A stretch of 64,000 nucleotides of DNA from Bariatricus massiliensis (GCF_900086725.1 NZ_LT574837.1:984760-1048759); one strand, 5' to 3'. Counted from the first letter of the stretch, positions 6,696-16,193 are shown. A program made the numbers and translations. Notes: generated by a model from the letters alone, not told the origin.

Positions 6696-7889
6696 ATGAA
6701 AGAAAAAAGACGGGATAGCAAAGGACGTATCCTGCATACTGGAGAGAGCCAACGAACAGACGGAAAATACTTATATAAATATGTGGACGCATTTGGAAAC
6801 ACAAAATATGTGTATGCTTGGAGATTGACACCCACAGACCCGACACCAAAGGGAAAACGGGAAAAACCCTCACTTCGTGAACTGGAACAGCAGATAAGAC
6901 GGGATATTGAGGACGGTATCGACAGCACAGGCAAGAAAATGACGCTTTGCCAACTCTACGCCAAACAGAACGCACAGAGGGCAAACGTGAAGAAAAGCAC
7001 ACAGAAACAACGGGAACAGCTCATGCGGTTATTGAAAGAGGACAAGTTAGGTGCTAGGAGCATTGATACAATCAAACCCTCTGACGCTAAAGAATGGGCG
7101 TTACGCATGAAAGAAAAAGGCTTTTCCTACAATACCATTAACAACCATAAACGCTCGTTAAAAGCGTCATTCTATATTGCCATACAAGACGATTGTGTAA
7201 GGAAGAACCCCTTTGATTTCAAGTTAAGTGAAGTCCTAGAAAATGATACCAAAGAGAAAGTAGCATTGACAGAGGAACAAGAACAATCCCTACTGTCATT
7301 CATCAAGACGGACAATGTGTATCACAAGTATTATGATGATGTGCTGATACTGTTAAAGACTGGACTTCGTATCTCGGAACTGTGCGGACTGACAGTAGCC
7401 GATATTGATTTCAAGAATGAAGTTGTGATTATCGACCACCAGTTATTAAAGAGCAAGGAACAAGGCTATTACATTGAAACGCCTAAAACAAAGAGCGGAA
7501 TAAGGCAAGTGCCATTAAGTAGAGAAACAATACAGGCATTTCAACGGGTTATGAAGAAACGCCCAAAGGCAGAACCATTTGTGATAGACGGACGGAGCAA
7601 TTTCCTATTTGTCAATCAGAAAGGCAAGCCCAAAGTTGCCATTGATTATAACGCCTTATTTGTCCGTATGATAAAGAAATACAACAAGCACCATAAGGAC
7701 AATCCCTTGCCACATATCACACCGCATACGCTACGCCATACGTTCTGCACAAGACTGGCAAGCAAGAACATGAACCCGAAAGATTTACAGTATATCATGG
7801 GGCATTCAAATATCAGTATCACAATGAACTGGTACGCTCATGCGTCGATAGATACCGCAAAATCAGAGGTTCAGCGTCTAATCGCATAA
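6696..7889 (+). CDS. int: Tn916-type tyrosine integrase
   Basis: 397 residues, against 405 in Tn916. It carries an N-terminal arm-binding domain (residues 1-80), a core-binding SAM-like domain (about 85-180) and the catalytic domain. Active-site residues are present: Arg225 in TGLRISEL, Lys in KTKSGIR, His344-x-x-Arg347 in HTLRHTF, His370 in MGHSN and Tyr380 in NWYAHAS. The ribosome site AAAGGAG stands before ATG 6696. Stop at 7889 is followed at once by ACCACG direct repeats, the likely arm-type sites of this end. It looks functional, so the element may still move and could rejoin cas2 and the array. Confidence 0.95.
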   Translation: MKEKRRDSKGRILHTGESQRTDGKYLYKYVDAFGNTKYVYAWRLTPTDPTPKGKREKPSLRELEQQIRRDIEDGIDSTGKKMTLCQLYAKQNAQRANVKKSTQKQREQLMRLLKEDKLGARSIDTIKPSDAKEWALRMKEKGFSYNTINNHKRSLKASFYIAIQDDCVRKNPFDFKLSEVLENDTKEKVALTEEQEQSLLSFIKTDNVYHKYYDDVLILLKTGLRISELCGLTVADIDFKNEVVIIDHQLLKSKEQGYYIETPKTKSGIRQVPLSRETIQAFQRVMKKRPKAEPFVIDGRSNFLFVNQKGKPKVAIDYNALFVRMIKKYNKHHKDNPLPHITPHTLRHTFCTRLASKNMNPKDLQYIMGHSNISITMNWYAHASIDTAKSEVQRLIA

Positions 7890-7898
7890 GAAGTATTT

Positions 7899-7916
7899 AC
7901 CACGATTTTAACCACG
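7899..7916. repeat. ACCACG direct repeats, candidate arm-type integrase sites (right end)
   Basis: ACCACG at 7899-7904 and 7911-7916. The left end has the same pair at 2959-2964 and 2970-2975, all in the same orientation. Tn916-type integrases bind paired direct repeats inside each end. Between here and about 8060 there is AT-rich DNA with a weak hairpin (TAGAGCC/GGCTTTG near 7985-8015) and no gene. Confidence 0.45.
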
Positions 7917-8094
7917 CTTGATAGCGAAAATATAAGAAGATAGACCTAGATATGTGAGGTTTACCACAAAAGAAAAAATGCCCGTAGAGCCGATAAAATA
8001 AGGCTTTGCGGACATTTGAGAAGATATAAAAAGATAGTCAAAAAGACATATATAATTTATGCTAATTGCATAGTTTTTATTTTTCAAATCAGTT

Positions 8095-8222
8095 AATTAT
8101 AATCCTTTTTAGACTTAATATCAAATATTCTCCATAAATCTTGGTGCGAATCTCCCAGCGTTTTCATGTTCACATCCGATTCGCACCAATCTCCTCCTTG
8201 AACTATTCGGCGACCAAACACT
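8095..8222 (-). promoter_or_regulatory. cas2-proximal part of the CRISPR leader with inverted repeat
   Basis: Just after the cas2 stop the perfect inverted repeat TTGGTGCGAATC (8141-8152) / GATTCGCACCAA (8178-8189) encloses 25 bp. From memory, type I-C loci often carry a GGTGCGAA...TTCGCACC repeat between cas2 and the array. Here the array does not follow; the Tn916-like element does. The rest of the leader is at 2832-2950. Together the two pieces would give a leader of ordinary length. Confidence 0.6.
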
Positions 8223-8513
8223 TCAAAAAATTAGAGTTTCCGTCACATCAAAACTTTTCTTTGCTCCGATATGCTCAATCTTATTTTTATATTTGTCTCC
8301 CAAATTATAAAATCTAAGACTGTCTTTGTCTTTATCAATAATATCCTCTAAAATAGCCTTCACCTGCCTAAATTTTGCAGCGTCAAGGTTACACTCAAAT
8401 ACAGAATTCTGCACCCGCTGCCCGTAATTTACACATTGCTTTGCAACCTTTCTCAAACGACGTTTTCCGGCATCGGTTTCTGTATTCACATCATATGTAA
8501 TCAAAACAAGCAT
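8223..8513 (-). CDS. cas2: CRISPR-associated endoribonuclease/adaptation protein Cas2
   Basis: 96 residues with a ferredoxin-like fold. It starts MLVLITYDVNTET, where the Asp of the first strand (ITYDV) is the conserved metal-site residue, followed by GKRRLRKVAKQC and the type I-C pattern YGQRVQNSVFEC. It joins Cas1 in the spacer integration complex. Last gene of the cas operon, 8 bp after the cas1 stop, with its own GGTGAGGGG ribosome site. Length is normal. Beyond it lies the broken leader. Confidence 0.97.
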   Translation of the reverse strand: MLVLITYDVNTETDAGKRRLRKVAKQCVNYGQRVQNSVFECNLDAAKFRQVKAILEDIIDKDKDSLRFYNLGDKYKNKIEHIGAKKSFDVTETLIF

Positions 8514-8521
8514 CCCCTCAC

Positions 8522-9553
8522 CTACTTCCAGAGAAACGGCGGATACTCATCAATATCTCCCCGTATATATCTCGCCAGCAACATAGCCTGTGCAAAAGGA
8601 ACAAGCCCCCACTCAATCTTTTCAGCCAAAAATGGGTGTGTAATGGCTTCTTTCTTTTTATTCTGCCAATGGGTGAGAAATTGCTTTCGGGTTTCATCCT
8701 CCATAATGACAGCGCCACTCTCCTTTCTCGCAAATCCAGAAGCATCAATTATCTTCTTGTTGATTAATGTGAGTACAAACCGGTCTGCCATTACGCTTCT
8801 CAATTCTTCCATAAGATCCAATGCAAGTGACACCCTTCCCGGACGGTCCGTATGGAAAAATCCAACATACGGGTCCAGCCCTACCGCCTCCAACGCGGAC
8901 GCGCACATCCCGGTCAATAAAGTATAGGCGAAGGAAAGCATCGCATTTACATTATCAAGCGGCGGACGTTTATTTCTGCCGTTAAAGAAAAATTCCTCCT
9001 TCTGCTGCAGAATCAACTCATCAAACACAGAAAAATAAAGAGACGCAGATTCCCCCTCTAGTCCCAACAACGTTTCTGCCATTTCACACTCCCTTATACT
9101 TTTAAGGTTCTCAGACATAAACGCAGACTTTTCTTTCAATTTTTTTGCATCCAACCGCAGCGGATAATCTCTTGCCGCCCGTTCTAAAACCCATTTTGCG
9201 TTATAAACCTTTCCGGTAATAAAGTTGCGCGCTATCTTCATGCTCTCCTTTTTCTGCTCGCTTATCCGGTACTGTTCTTTTCGAAGCGTCACATTACCCC
9301 GGACCTCCCCCGACACCCGTGCCAGAAAGCGTCCGTTTCCGCTCATAAAGGACAAATCAATATTTCTCTTTGCACAGGCCCCCATGAGTGCAGGACTGGC
9401 GCCTGTATAACCAAATGTTACAATTCCCTCCAGATTATGCAGGGGTACACGGCCGATTTCCTGCTGTTCCTCAAGAATTACCACATTTTCTCCGTCCAAG
9501 GAGAGATATCGGTTTGTCGATGTGACATACAGCGTATTCAATAATCTCTTCAC
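8522..9553 (-). CDS. cas1: CRISPR-associated integrase Cas1 (type I-C)
   Basis: GTG start at 9553 chosen: GGAGG stands 7 nt before it and the product then begins MKRLLNTLYVTS like other type I-C Cas1 proteins (343 residues). Catalytic residues are Glu166 (LGLEGES), His234 (FFHTDRPG) and Asp246 (LALDLMEE). The N-terminal beta domain (1-75) and alpha-helical C-terminal domain are complete. It cuts and joins new spacers into the array with Cas2. Separated from the cas4 stop by one base, so the two are translated together. Intact by sequence, though its target leader is now 5 kb away. Confidence 0.97.
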   Translation of the reverse strand: MKRLLNTLYVTSTNRYLSLDGENVVILEEQQEIGRVPLHNLEGIVTFGYTGASPALMGACAKRNIDLSFMSGNGRFLARVSGEVRGNVTLRKEQYRISEQKKESMKIARNFITGKVYNAKWVLERAARDYPLRLDAKKLKEKSAFMSENLKSIRECEMAETLLGLEGESASLYFSVFDELILQQKEEFFFNGRNKRPPLDNVNAMLSFAYTLLTGMCASALEAVGLDPYVGFFHTDRPGRVSLALDLMEELRSVMADRFVLTLINKKIIDASGFARKESGAVIMEDETRKQFLTHWQNKKKEAITHPFLAEKIEWGLVPFAQAMLLARYIRGDIDEYPPFLWK

Positions 9554-9554
9554 T

Positions 9555-10214
9555 TTATTCCTCCTGTGACAGTGCTTTCTCAATATAGGCCGATGCAGAT
9601 TTTCCAACCCCAAGGGCAGGGAGGCACAGGTCTTTTAGGGAACAGGCATTGCAGCTTTTCGTCCTTTTGACTCTCGGTGTGTACCGTCTCTCATAATATT
9701 GGTGCATCTCCTGAAAGGAACTTTTGACCTTTTGCCGAACCGGTTCCTCAAATACTACTTTGCTCCTATGCCTTGTCTCTCCGTAATAGAGAAAACCATA
9801 CGGAATATCACAGCACAGCATCTCCTCCAGACACATAGCCTGCGCCGCCAACTGAAGAATATCGACATCATTTTGTTTAGGACGCCCTCGTTTATACTCT
9901 ATGGGAACCACCTCATATTTGCCCTCTCTTCCTGTCAATGTGATTCCGGTTTCGCCCCGGTGAAACTCTACAATGTCACATTCTCCACTGATTCCAAGCT
10001 CTCTGGAGTGTATCGGCATGGCGCGGCTGATAATCAGGTCTCCTCGCTTTTCTTCGCTGGTCACGTCATGAGCCTTCTCATGAAGAAGTTTCCCGTCAAC
10101 CGTTCTTTCGTTCTCCGACCATTGCAGCTCAATATAAGCAAGCGCCCACTGCCTTCTGCAGAAAGCGAAATGTTGGATTCCCGACAGCTGAAGATAATCT
10201 TCTTCATTATACAA
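9555..10214 (-). CDS. cas4: CRISPR-associated exonuclease Cas4
   Basis: 219 residues. TTG start with GGAGGAG 7 nt upstream, overlapping the end of cas7 by 8 bp. PD-(D/E)XK nuclease of the RecB type: the core is GECDIVEF (about residue 77) and VVPIEYKRGRP (about 103). Iron-sulfur ligands are Cys19 (FAFCRRQW) and Cys188, Cys191, Cys197 (CNACSLKDLC). In type I-C it trims prespacers and selects those with the right PAM, in complex with Cas1. Complete. Confidence 0.96.
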   Translation of the reverse strand: MYNEEDYLQLSGIQHFAFCRRQWALAYIELQWSENERTVDGKLLHEKAHDVTSEEKRGDLIISRAMPIHSRELGISGECDIVEFHRGETGITLTGREGKYEVVPIEYKRGRPKQNDVDILQLAAQAMCLEEMLCCDIPYGFLYYGETRHRSKVVFEEPVRQKVKSSFQEMHQYYERRYTPRVKRTKSCNACSLKDLCLPALGVGKSASAYIEKALSQEE

Positions 10215-11067
10215 AATGATACTCCTCCGCTTTCACGCATCCCTCTATCGGTTTCAATATAATTCTGTAATCTTCATATGATTTTGGTCTTTCGTTCAAT
10301 GCCTCTACTTGAACGCTTCGATGTATTTTTGCGCTTGACACAGCCGGGGTCTTATCCTCGTGCTGCCACCAGAACAAATCGCACACCTCCATACTTCCTT
10401 CCGGTCTGGCGGACGATGCATCATTTTCAAACAATGTTTTTAATGCCTCTTTTAAAGTCTCTGCGTCTTCCTGTGAAAATCCGGTTTTCTCAGCAAGCTG
10501 AACATTTACGCTGCCCTTTACCAAATATAGGCCAAATCCAATCCGATGTTTCATTCCCATCGTATCAGACGCTTTGCTGTCTTTTCCCGGCTCGCTGTTT
10601 ACGCTCTTCGTTATCTGGGTGCTGATAATATCCACAGGCGTGCAGCTGACAGCCTGATGCATGGAGACCGGTCCTCGGATACCGAGAGATACCTCGCTTC
10701 CCTTAAACGCAAACACTTGCCCGAAGGCCCTTACATCCAGCCATTGTTCACATGCAATCTTTGCACATACTTCTTTGCTGGCACGTTTCCCCTTTTTAAT
10801 TTCAGCAGCCAGTTCTTCACAGCCGTCTGCACGGTCTTTTAAGCTTGTAAATCCGTCATCTGCCCTGTCATCGGACTGAACAAATACTTTCTCGCCTAAA
10901 TCCTGAAAACGATTACGAAGCTTCCGTTTGATACACACATCTGAGATTTCTCCATACCCCTCATAGTTCTCCCTCGGCCGATTGCCGTTCAACGGGTCTC
11001 CGTTTGGATTTGCATTAGTCGCCGACACTACCGCCACAAAATCAATCTTCCCTTTTAAATTACTCAT
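10207..11067 (-). CDS. cas7: Cascade backbone subunit Cas7 (Csd2)
   Basis: 286 residues. RAMP-fold protein that polymerises along the crRNA spacer in the type I-C surveillance complex. Typical Csd2 start: IDFVAVVSATNANPNGDP with the NPNGDPL loop. Later come DVRAFGQVFAF and IRGPVSMHQAVSCTPVDII, which are Cas7-I-C hallmarks. AGGAGGA precedes the ATG at 11067; the gene begins right after cas8c (2-bp gap) and runs into cas4. Length normal for the family. Confidence 0.96.
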   Translation of the reverse strand: MSNLKGKIDFVAVVSATNANPNGDPLNGNRPRENYEGYGEISDVCIKRKLRNRFQDLGEKVFVQSDDRADDGFTSLKDRADGCEELAAEIKKGKRASKEVCAKIACEQWLDVRAFGQVFAFKGSEVSLGIRGPVSMHQAVSCTPVDIISTQITKSVNSEPGKDSKASDTMGMKHRIGFGLYLVKGSVNVQLAEKTGFSQEDAETLKEALKTLFENDASSARPEGSMEVCDLFWWQHEDKTPAVSSAKIHRSVQVEALNERPKSYEDYRIILKPIEGCVKAEEYHFV

Positions 11068-11069
11068 CT

Positions 11070-13034
11070 CTAGTCCTCCTTTATCTCTTCCGTTTTTGTA
11101 TATCGCATTGCGCTCATCTGACTATGGTATCCTAACAGAAAGACACCTTCTAACCGGTCGTTATTTGTAAAGCTGTCTATATCGAACAACTCGCAGATAT
11201 CATCCAGCATCATTTTATAATAATTTCTTTCTTTAAGCTTTAATTTGTTTAAATACGGACGTACTTTCTTCTCTAACATTTCCCATGTCTGATAGGGGTG
11301 TTGGGAAAATGCGTTCATCAGTCTGTCTGCATTTGTCTCCCTGCCGGCATCCTCCTCTTTGTCGAAAGTTCTCCGCTCTATCTTGTCGGCCACAGCAAGC
11401 AGCCGCCCGTAGAGATAATCCCTGTTTCTACACTCTTTATCTAACGCCATTGTCCAATCCTCCTTATTCTGCTCCTTCCGCTCCTTCTTTACCAAGGCAC
11501 AAGCAATCCCAAGCACAGCCTCCCAGTTGTATCTCTTTTCATAACACACCGGGGAAGATGCCTTCTGGACGGCCTGTCTTACCATATCCATCGGTATCTT
11601 TCTGCGCTCCGAAATACAAGGCAGAAGCCTTTTGCATACTTGCGCATACATTCTTTTATTATTTAACGTCAGCTTTCCGTTCTGCTCCGTTCCATAGATA
11701 GCTTCCGCGATATCACTGACCCCTGCCATGCCCATATATTCATATTTGTGTCCTTCTTTATATTTTACCTGCTGCCACTCACAAGTCTCATGCCAATACG
11801 TCAAGTTTTCTAAAAAACGGCTGCTGTCAAAGGTCTTATTCTCGGTCATTGCCAGCCTTCCGGTAGTAGCCGCGTCAAAAGCCAGCAGTACGACTCTGGA
11901 TGTATCTCCCAGCTTTTTCCCATAGCCCCTCATGGCGCTGCGAAATCCAGAAGCCTGCACCTCCCCGGTCTCATTTTCCAGAAGCTCATCCTCATCCCAG
12001 TCCCACTGGTCCTGATATTCGTCGACTACCGCGTCCGTATCTGCATTCCACGTCGGGAGCGGGTTCATACCGGATTCCCATATGACAACGCAGAGACCGT
12101 CCCAGCTATAGCCCTGTTTTCTAATAATCCACTTTAAAGCATTGTGTATTTTCTGGGAGGTTTCGTATCCAATGGCAAATGCTTCTGTCTTATCCCGGAA
12201 ACGTCCTCTGAAAGTATAGTTCGCCTCATCGTTGGCTGATATAAGCTTTGCCCCGTCTCCTTCATTTCGGATTTTCTTTGGCTGCAGATAAGAAACCGCT
12301 TCCCTTTTCCCGGTCAGATAACACAAAGCCTTGTCCGGTAATATAGAAGAATAATAATCTATATATGCTTTTTGCAGTGTCTTATCCAGCCAGCACTCTC
12401 CACGATATTGTCCGCTGGTGTCCTCCATAACATCTGCTCCGGAAGCCAAGCTGCCTTCCACTTTAAACCGCACGAACGCGTCGGTCTGCGCTATATTCTG
12501 AATTTTTTCTTCCTCCGTCATTTTTCCTTCCGCATCCAGCTTAAGAATCCCCTGCTCCACAAGGTCGCTTATTAAAGTACCCTTCTTGACATACACATAG
12601 ACGGCGTCCACCTTTTTATGTGTATATTCCGATTCATGCCACTTTTCCAGCGCCTCTACATATAACCGATAATTCTCTGAATAGTCTTTTGGCTTTTTCC
12701 CCTGACGGTAAAACGCCATATAGTCACCAGCCAGATACTTCAGATTGTCACAGAGCGGGTGGGGCTCCGTACCGGCTGTACGGCTCAGGGACTTCTCGGT
12801 CGCAGGAATCAACGTAAGATTGTCCTTTTTATCCACCGTCTCAGCACCCAGAAAATTCCCATCCGCATCCAGTGTGACTGTAATCTGCGCTGTCACTGTG
12901 GTATGAAAAACCGGCAGGAGAATCAGTGGAGTCTGTTCTTCTCCCTTTTTCCCTTTCACGGTTTTATATTTCACCTCGCCGGCAATGTCCTGATTCCGCT
13001 CATACAAATCAAGCAGCTCATTCGTCCAGTTCAC
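11070..13034 (-). CDS. cas8c: Cascade large subunit Cas8c (Csd1)
   Basis: 654 residues from the GTG at 13034, which has AGGAGGG 5 nt before it and gives the usual Csd1 opening NWTNELLDLYERN; a start at 13061 is possible but has no ribosome site. This is the large subunit that recognises the PAM and, in I-C systems, also supplies an internal Cas11 product from its C-terminal part. Recognisable stretches are CYLTGKREAV (zinc-free finger region), SANDEANYTFRGRF, and AYWHETCEW-like motif LTYWHETCEWQQ. It overlaps cas5 by 17 bp. An internal start for Cas11c could not be chosen with confidence. Confidence 0.95.
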   Translation of the reverse strand: MNWTNELLDLYERNQDIAGEVKYKTVKGKKGEEQTPLILLPVFHTTVTAQITVTLDADGNFLGAETVDKKDNLTLIPATEKSLSRTAGTEPHPLCDNLKYLAGDYMAFYRQGKKPKDYSENYRLYVEALEKWHESEYTHKKVDAVYVYVKKGTLISDLVEQGILKLDAEGKMTEEEKIQNIAQTDAFVRFKVEGSLASGADVMEDTSGQYRGECWLDKTLQKAYIDYYSSILPDKALCYLTGKREAVSYLQPKKIRNEGDGAKLISANDEANYTFRGRFRDKTEAFAIGYETSQKIHNALKWIIRKQGYSWDGLCVVIWESGMNPLPTWNADTDAVVDEYQDQWDWDEDELLENETGEVQASGFRSAMRGYGKKLGDTSRVVLLAFDAATTGRLAMTENKTFDSSRFLENLTYWHETCEWQQVKYKEGHKYEYMGMAGVSDIAEAIYGTEQNGKLTLNNKRMYAQVCKRLLPCISERRKIPMDMVRQAVQKASSPVCYEKRYNWEAVLGIACALVKKERKEQNKEDWTMALDKECRNRDYLYGRLLAVADKIERRTFDKEEDAGRETNADRLMNAFSQHPYQTWEMLEKKVRPYLNKLKLKERNYYKMMLDDICELFDIDSFTNNDRLEGVFLLGYHSQMSAMRYTKTEEIKED

Positions 13035-13767
13035 AAGCACCCTCCTCTCCGCTAAATTCATCCAAAACGGTAAAGTTATGCAGTTCTTCGCCGAAAGGCT
13101 TGATGTCCATCGCTTTCAAATGACGCTTGTCCACACATTCCTCCGGCCTCACGAATTCAATCACGCCCTGACGCATGACCGGAAACCAAAACCGTACCGT
13201 CATCTTGCCCTTGTCCTCTTCACATATAGCCTCATCCGCATACGTGAGCCCATGGTACGTAAATCCGTAACCGATTTCTCCCTGCATATCATCATAATAT
13301 CCTTCCCCTTCGCCGAACACACAAGGGGTCACATATCCCTGACACTCTCTCGTCCCGAGAAAAATATCCCTTCGTCCCCCTCTTCCTATCATCCGCCTCG
13401 CAATATTGTGGTGCTTATGCTCATTCCGGTCCTGTTCCAGCTCCGGGCGGTTCTCATTCCACTCAAAATGTGCCCTCACCTGATATTTCACATCTTTCAA
13501 ATAAGTATAATAAGACAAATCATTGCCGCCGTTATAGTTGATTGGCTTGACTCCCTTTGTCTCTGTTTGAATGGGATTGAGCACCCGCACCGCGTCCACG
13601 ATCCAAATCAACGTGGGTTTCCAGTACACGCTGTGCAAAATTCCTTTTAGCGCTTCATAGGTAGGGATATGGTAAGAGCACTTCTCCCCGCCTACCCTCG
13701 TCACCGGGTCGGAAAATAGGGCATACGCCCCTTCTACCTGAAACTCTACCGTATTTCTGTACTTCAT
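13018..13767 (-). CDS. cas5: Cas5 (type I-C crRNA-processing endonuclease)
   Basis: 249 residues from ATG 13767 (AGGTGG 8 nt upstream); a GTG pair at 13779 is less likely. In type I-C, which lacks Cas6, Cas5 cuts the repeat RNA and stays bound to the 5' handle. The start YRNTVEFQVEGAYALFSDP is the RAMP strand, YEALKGILHSVYWKP is the helix with the family's conserved residues, and GRGGRRDIFLGTREC is the glycine-rich loop region. It follows cas3 closely (14 bp) and overlaps cas8c. Complete. Confidence 0.95.
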   Translation of the reverse strand: MKYRNTVEFQVEGAYALFSDPVTRVGGEKCSYHIPTYEALKGILHSVYWKPTLIWIVDAVRVLNPIQTETKGVKPINYNGGNDLSYYTYLKDVKYQVRAHFEWNENRPELEQDRNEHKHHNIARRMIGRGGRRDIFLGTRECQGYVTPCVFGEGEGYYDDMQGEIGYGFTYHGLTYADEAICEEDKGKMTVRFWFPVMRQGVIEFVRPEECVDKRHLKAMDIKPFGEELHNFTVLDEFSGEEGACELDE

Positions 13768-13781
13768 CTCTTTCACCACCT

Positions 13782-16193
13782 TTAAAAATTCATCAATTCC
13801 ATTACCGGTTCTTCAGAAACGCCTGTTTCCCGGCTGTAATAGTTCTCGCTCAAAACCAAGATTTTACCGTCGCAGACCGATGTGATGGCATTGCCAAGCG
13901 CCTGTTTCAGCCACTCGGAAATACCCACGGTATACTTCTGCAGTTTTCTAATTGCCTGCTGCTGCTCATTTAACGTAAGATACGAGTTACTCAGCACCCC
14001 TATCTGTTCCTTTGCCGCGTCATCATACTCTACAACCACATCTACTTTTCCATCCTCCGGTATCACCTCGAACAGTTCTCCCGCGGTTTTGAACGCCTGC
14101 TTTAAAAATTTATGGCTGCCCCCGTGGCGGCTCTTCACGGCAGACCATACCTTTGCGTTGCCCGACAGCATATTTAGCAACGTGTCATCCCTTCCGGCTA
14201 CCGAGACTAAGTAGCCCATCTCCTCTTTTCTGCTGTCCATATATAAGCCATAATACAATTCAATCGCCTTCGTAGAGTCCAAACGCCCGTCCAATGAGGA
14301 CGGTTCTTGCCCAAACCTACGCAGCACGCTCTGCATCGCCACCTGCGCTTTCACAATGTCTTTGAGCATGGATACATGTTCCGCTTCCTTTGACATTTTT
14401 ACAATATATACATTTCCGTTTCTTACTTCCTTATGGCGGTTACATCGGCCCGCCGCCTGCACAACGCTGTCTAGCCCCGCAAGAGAACGGACGACACATT
14501 GAAAAGAAATATCCACCCCGGCCTCGATTAATTGAGTGGAGATACAGATAATCTTTTTATCCGTATCCTTCAGGCTCTCTTTTATTTCTTGCAAAATATC
14601 CTGCCTGTTCTGGGGGCACATATTTGTACTCAGATGAAACAATAAATATTCCGAGCCCTTACATTTCTCCTTAAGATACTTATACGTATTTTCAGCACAT
14701 TTTTTTGTGTTTACAATGACCAGTACCCGCTCTTCCTCTTCTGCCCTTTCTAAAATAAAATCCCCCAGCTCCTCCGCTGTAAAACCTGATTTAGTCAAAG
14801 TTGTTTTATCATGGATGGTCGTCCTTTCAAATACCTCGTCATACCGTTTATCCGCTTCTATCATATTCAGCGGCCGATTCAGCCTGCAATCCAAGATTCT
14901 GTCCAAAAGCGGCTGTGTCGCGGAGCAGAGAACAATCGTAGACTCTCCGAACGTGGAAAGAAAGTTGACGGCCAGATTAAACAGCTTAATCGTCCTTACC
15001 GGCAATGCCTGTATCTCATCAAAAATAATAACACTGTTGCAGATATTGTTCATCCGCCGGATATTTTTGGACGAGGCGGAAAACAGTGTATTCAAAAACT
15101 GGACTGCCGTTGTAACAATAATCGGGCTTGCCCAATTCTCCGCCAGCAGTTCCTGCTTCTTTCGCTCCTCCTCCCGCTCATAAAAAATGTTACTGTGATG
15201 CTCCAATACTATATCCGGATTTCCAACTGCTTTTCTTATTTCCTCCGCATTTTGCTCCAAAATACTGGTGAATGGGGCGACATAAATGATGTGCTTTTTG
15301 TTGTGGGCCTGTGCGTTGCTCAAGGCAAACCCCAGAGAGCTAAGCGTCTTGCCGGAGCCGGTGGGAATAGTCAGACGATACAAAGTGCCATCCCCTTCCC
15401 CCTGCCGCATGCACCGCTCCAGAATCTCGCTCCTTATGCCGCTAAGCTTCGAATCCTTAGGAAATCTACTCATATAGGCCATAAAATATTCTTTACAGCC
15501 GGCCCACACCGCTTTTCTTCCGTCCTTATCCTGCAGCCGCTCCTCGATTTTTTGATTCTGCATAAAACATGCGGTATCTGTCCAGTCCGCATCTATCAGC
15601 AGAGATAACAGTATGCGCTCATACATCCCCACAAAAAAATTCTTCTGCAGGTTTCTTTCCTTTTCATTTATAAGACCGGCATACTCTTGCAATGCATTCA
15701 ACAGCTCATGCAGGATTTTCCTGCACTCACGAAAACAGTGCTCTAGCTCTTTTCTGTCGTGATACTCGTAAAATCTTTCCGACACCTGCCGGACATTCTC
15801 CTCCTGCTTCAGCCTGTCCTCAATGAGCAGCCTCCCGCTGTCCGACAGCGCATCAGCGATTCCATGATGACAGAATACGGGATACTCCATCATCTGTGCC
15901 TCAATAGAATTGGGCGCTAATTGCTCTAATAGATAGCCACCCGCCGTAGAGTGATTCACCTCGCCCCGGTAGGTTCTTTCACCTTCCATATTCTTTTTCA
16001 TATAGTTGAGGAATTCATCTCGAAATTTTCCGGCATCATGATAAAAACCAATCAACCGTCCAATTGGTGATAATCTATCTAAAGAACTGTTTTTTTCTGA
16101 CAAGAAAGCGACGTTAGAATTGTGCTCTGAAACGGTTTGGATAATAACTTCTTCATTTTCCTCACGGAAATGAGCAATATAAGCTTCTTCCAT
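13782..16193 (-). CDS. cas3: Cas3 helicase-nuclease (type I-C)
   Basis: 803 residues. The N-terminal HD nuclease has His24 (SEHNSN), His52-Asp53 (FYHDAGKF) and later NHSTAGG and CHHGIAD. The superfamily 2 helicase has Walker A TGSGKT with Lys282, DEAD-type box DEIQ at 392, SAT motif (CSATQP) and motif VI QAAGRCNRH. It unwinds and degrades the target after Cascade binding. First gene of the operon. Promoter upstream at 16303-16331. All catalytic motifs are intact, so the interference side of this locus looks functional. Confidence 0.97.
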   Translation of the reverse strand: MEEAYIAHFREENEEVIIQTVSEHNSNVAFLSEKNSSLDRLSPIGRLIGFYHDAGKFRDEFLNYMKKNMEGERTYRGEVNHSTAGGYLLEQLAPNSIEAQMMEYPVFCHHGIADALSDSGRLLIEDRLKQEENVRQVSERFYEYHDRKELEHCFRECRKILHELLNALQEYAGLINEKERNLQKNFFVGMYERILLSLLIDADWTDTACFMQNQKIEERLQDKDGRKAVWAGCKEYFMAYMSRFPKDSKLSGIRSEILERCMRQGEGDGTLYRLTIPTGSGKTLSSLGFALSNAQAHNKKHIIYVAPFTSILEQNAEEIRKAVGNPDIVLEHHSNIFYEREEERKKQELLAENWASPIIVTTAVQFLNTLFSASSKNIRRMNNICNSVIIFDEIQALPVRTIKLFNLAVNFLSTFGESTIVLCSATQPLLDRILDCRLNRPLNMIEADKRYDEVFERTTIHDKTTLTKSGFTAEELGDFILERAEEEERVLVIVNTKKCAENTYKYLKEKCKGSEYLLFHLSTNMCPQNRQDILQEIKESLKDTDKKIICISTQLIEAGVDISFQCVVRSLAGLDSVVQAAGRCNRHKEVRNGNVYIVKMSKEAEHVSMLKDIVKAQVAMQSVLRRFGQEPSSLDGRLDSTKAIELYYGLYMDSRKEEMGYLVSVAGRDDTLLNMLSGNAKVWSAVKSRHGGSHKFLKQAFKTAGELFEVIPEDGKVDVVVEYDDAAKEQIGVLSNSYLTLNEQQQAIRKLQKYTVGISEWLKQALGNAITSVCDGKILVLSENYYSRETGVSEEPVMELMNF

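Larger units (their letters stand above)
2955..8060. mobile_element. Tn916-family element (about 5.1 kb) inserted in the CRISPR leader
   Basis: The right part has the Tn916 order rep (5404-6414), xis (6414-6617), int (6696-7889). Xis and Int share long stretches with Tn916 as I remember it. Paired ACCACG direct repeats lie at both ends, at 2959 and 2970 on the left and 7899 and 7911 on the right, and could be arm-type integrase sites. Tn916 itself is about 18 kb; here the conjugation genes are absent. The body holds only an XRE regulator, a DUF2089-like regulator, a small membrane protein and a 26-codon ORF, so this is a mobilizable or decayed derivative. Both boundaries are approximate, and no target duplication was found; this family makes none. 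Confidence 0.75.

Noticed and set aside
2293..7923. 12-nt match (CCACGCTTGATA) between the spacer at 2293 and the Tn916-like right end
   Set aside because: A match of this length is expected by chance between about 400 nt of spacers and both strands of 64 kb.
14811..15608. 265-residue open frame opposite cas3
   Set aside because: Lies on conserved helicase coding sequence in the other strand; no start signal.
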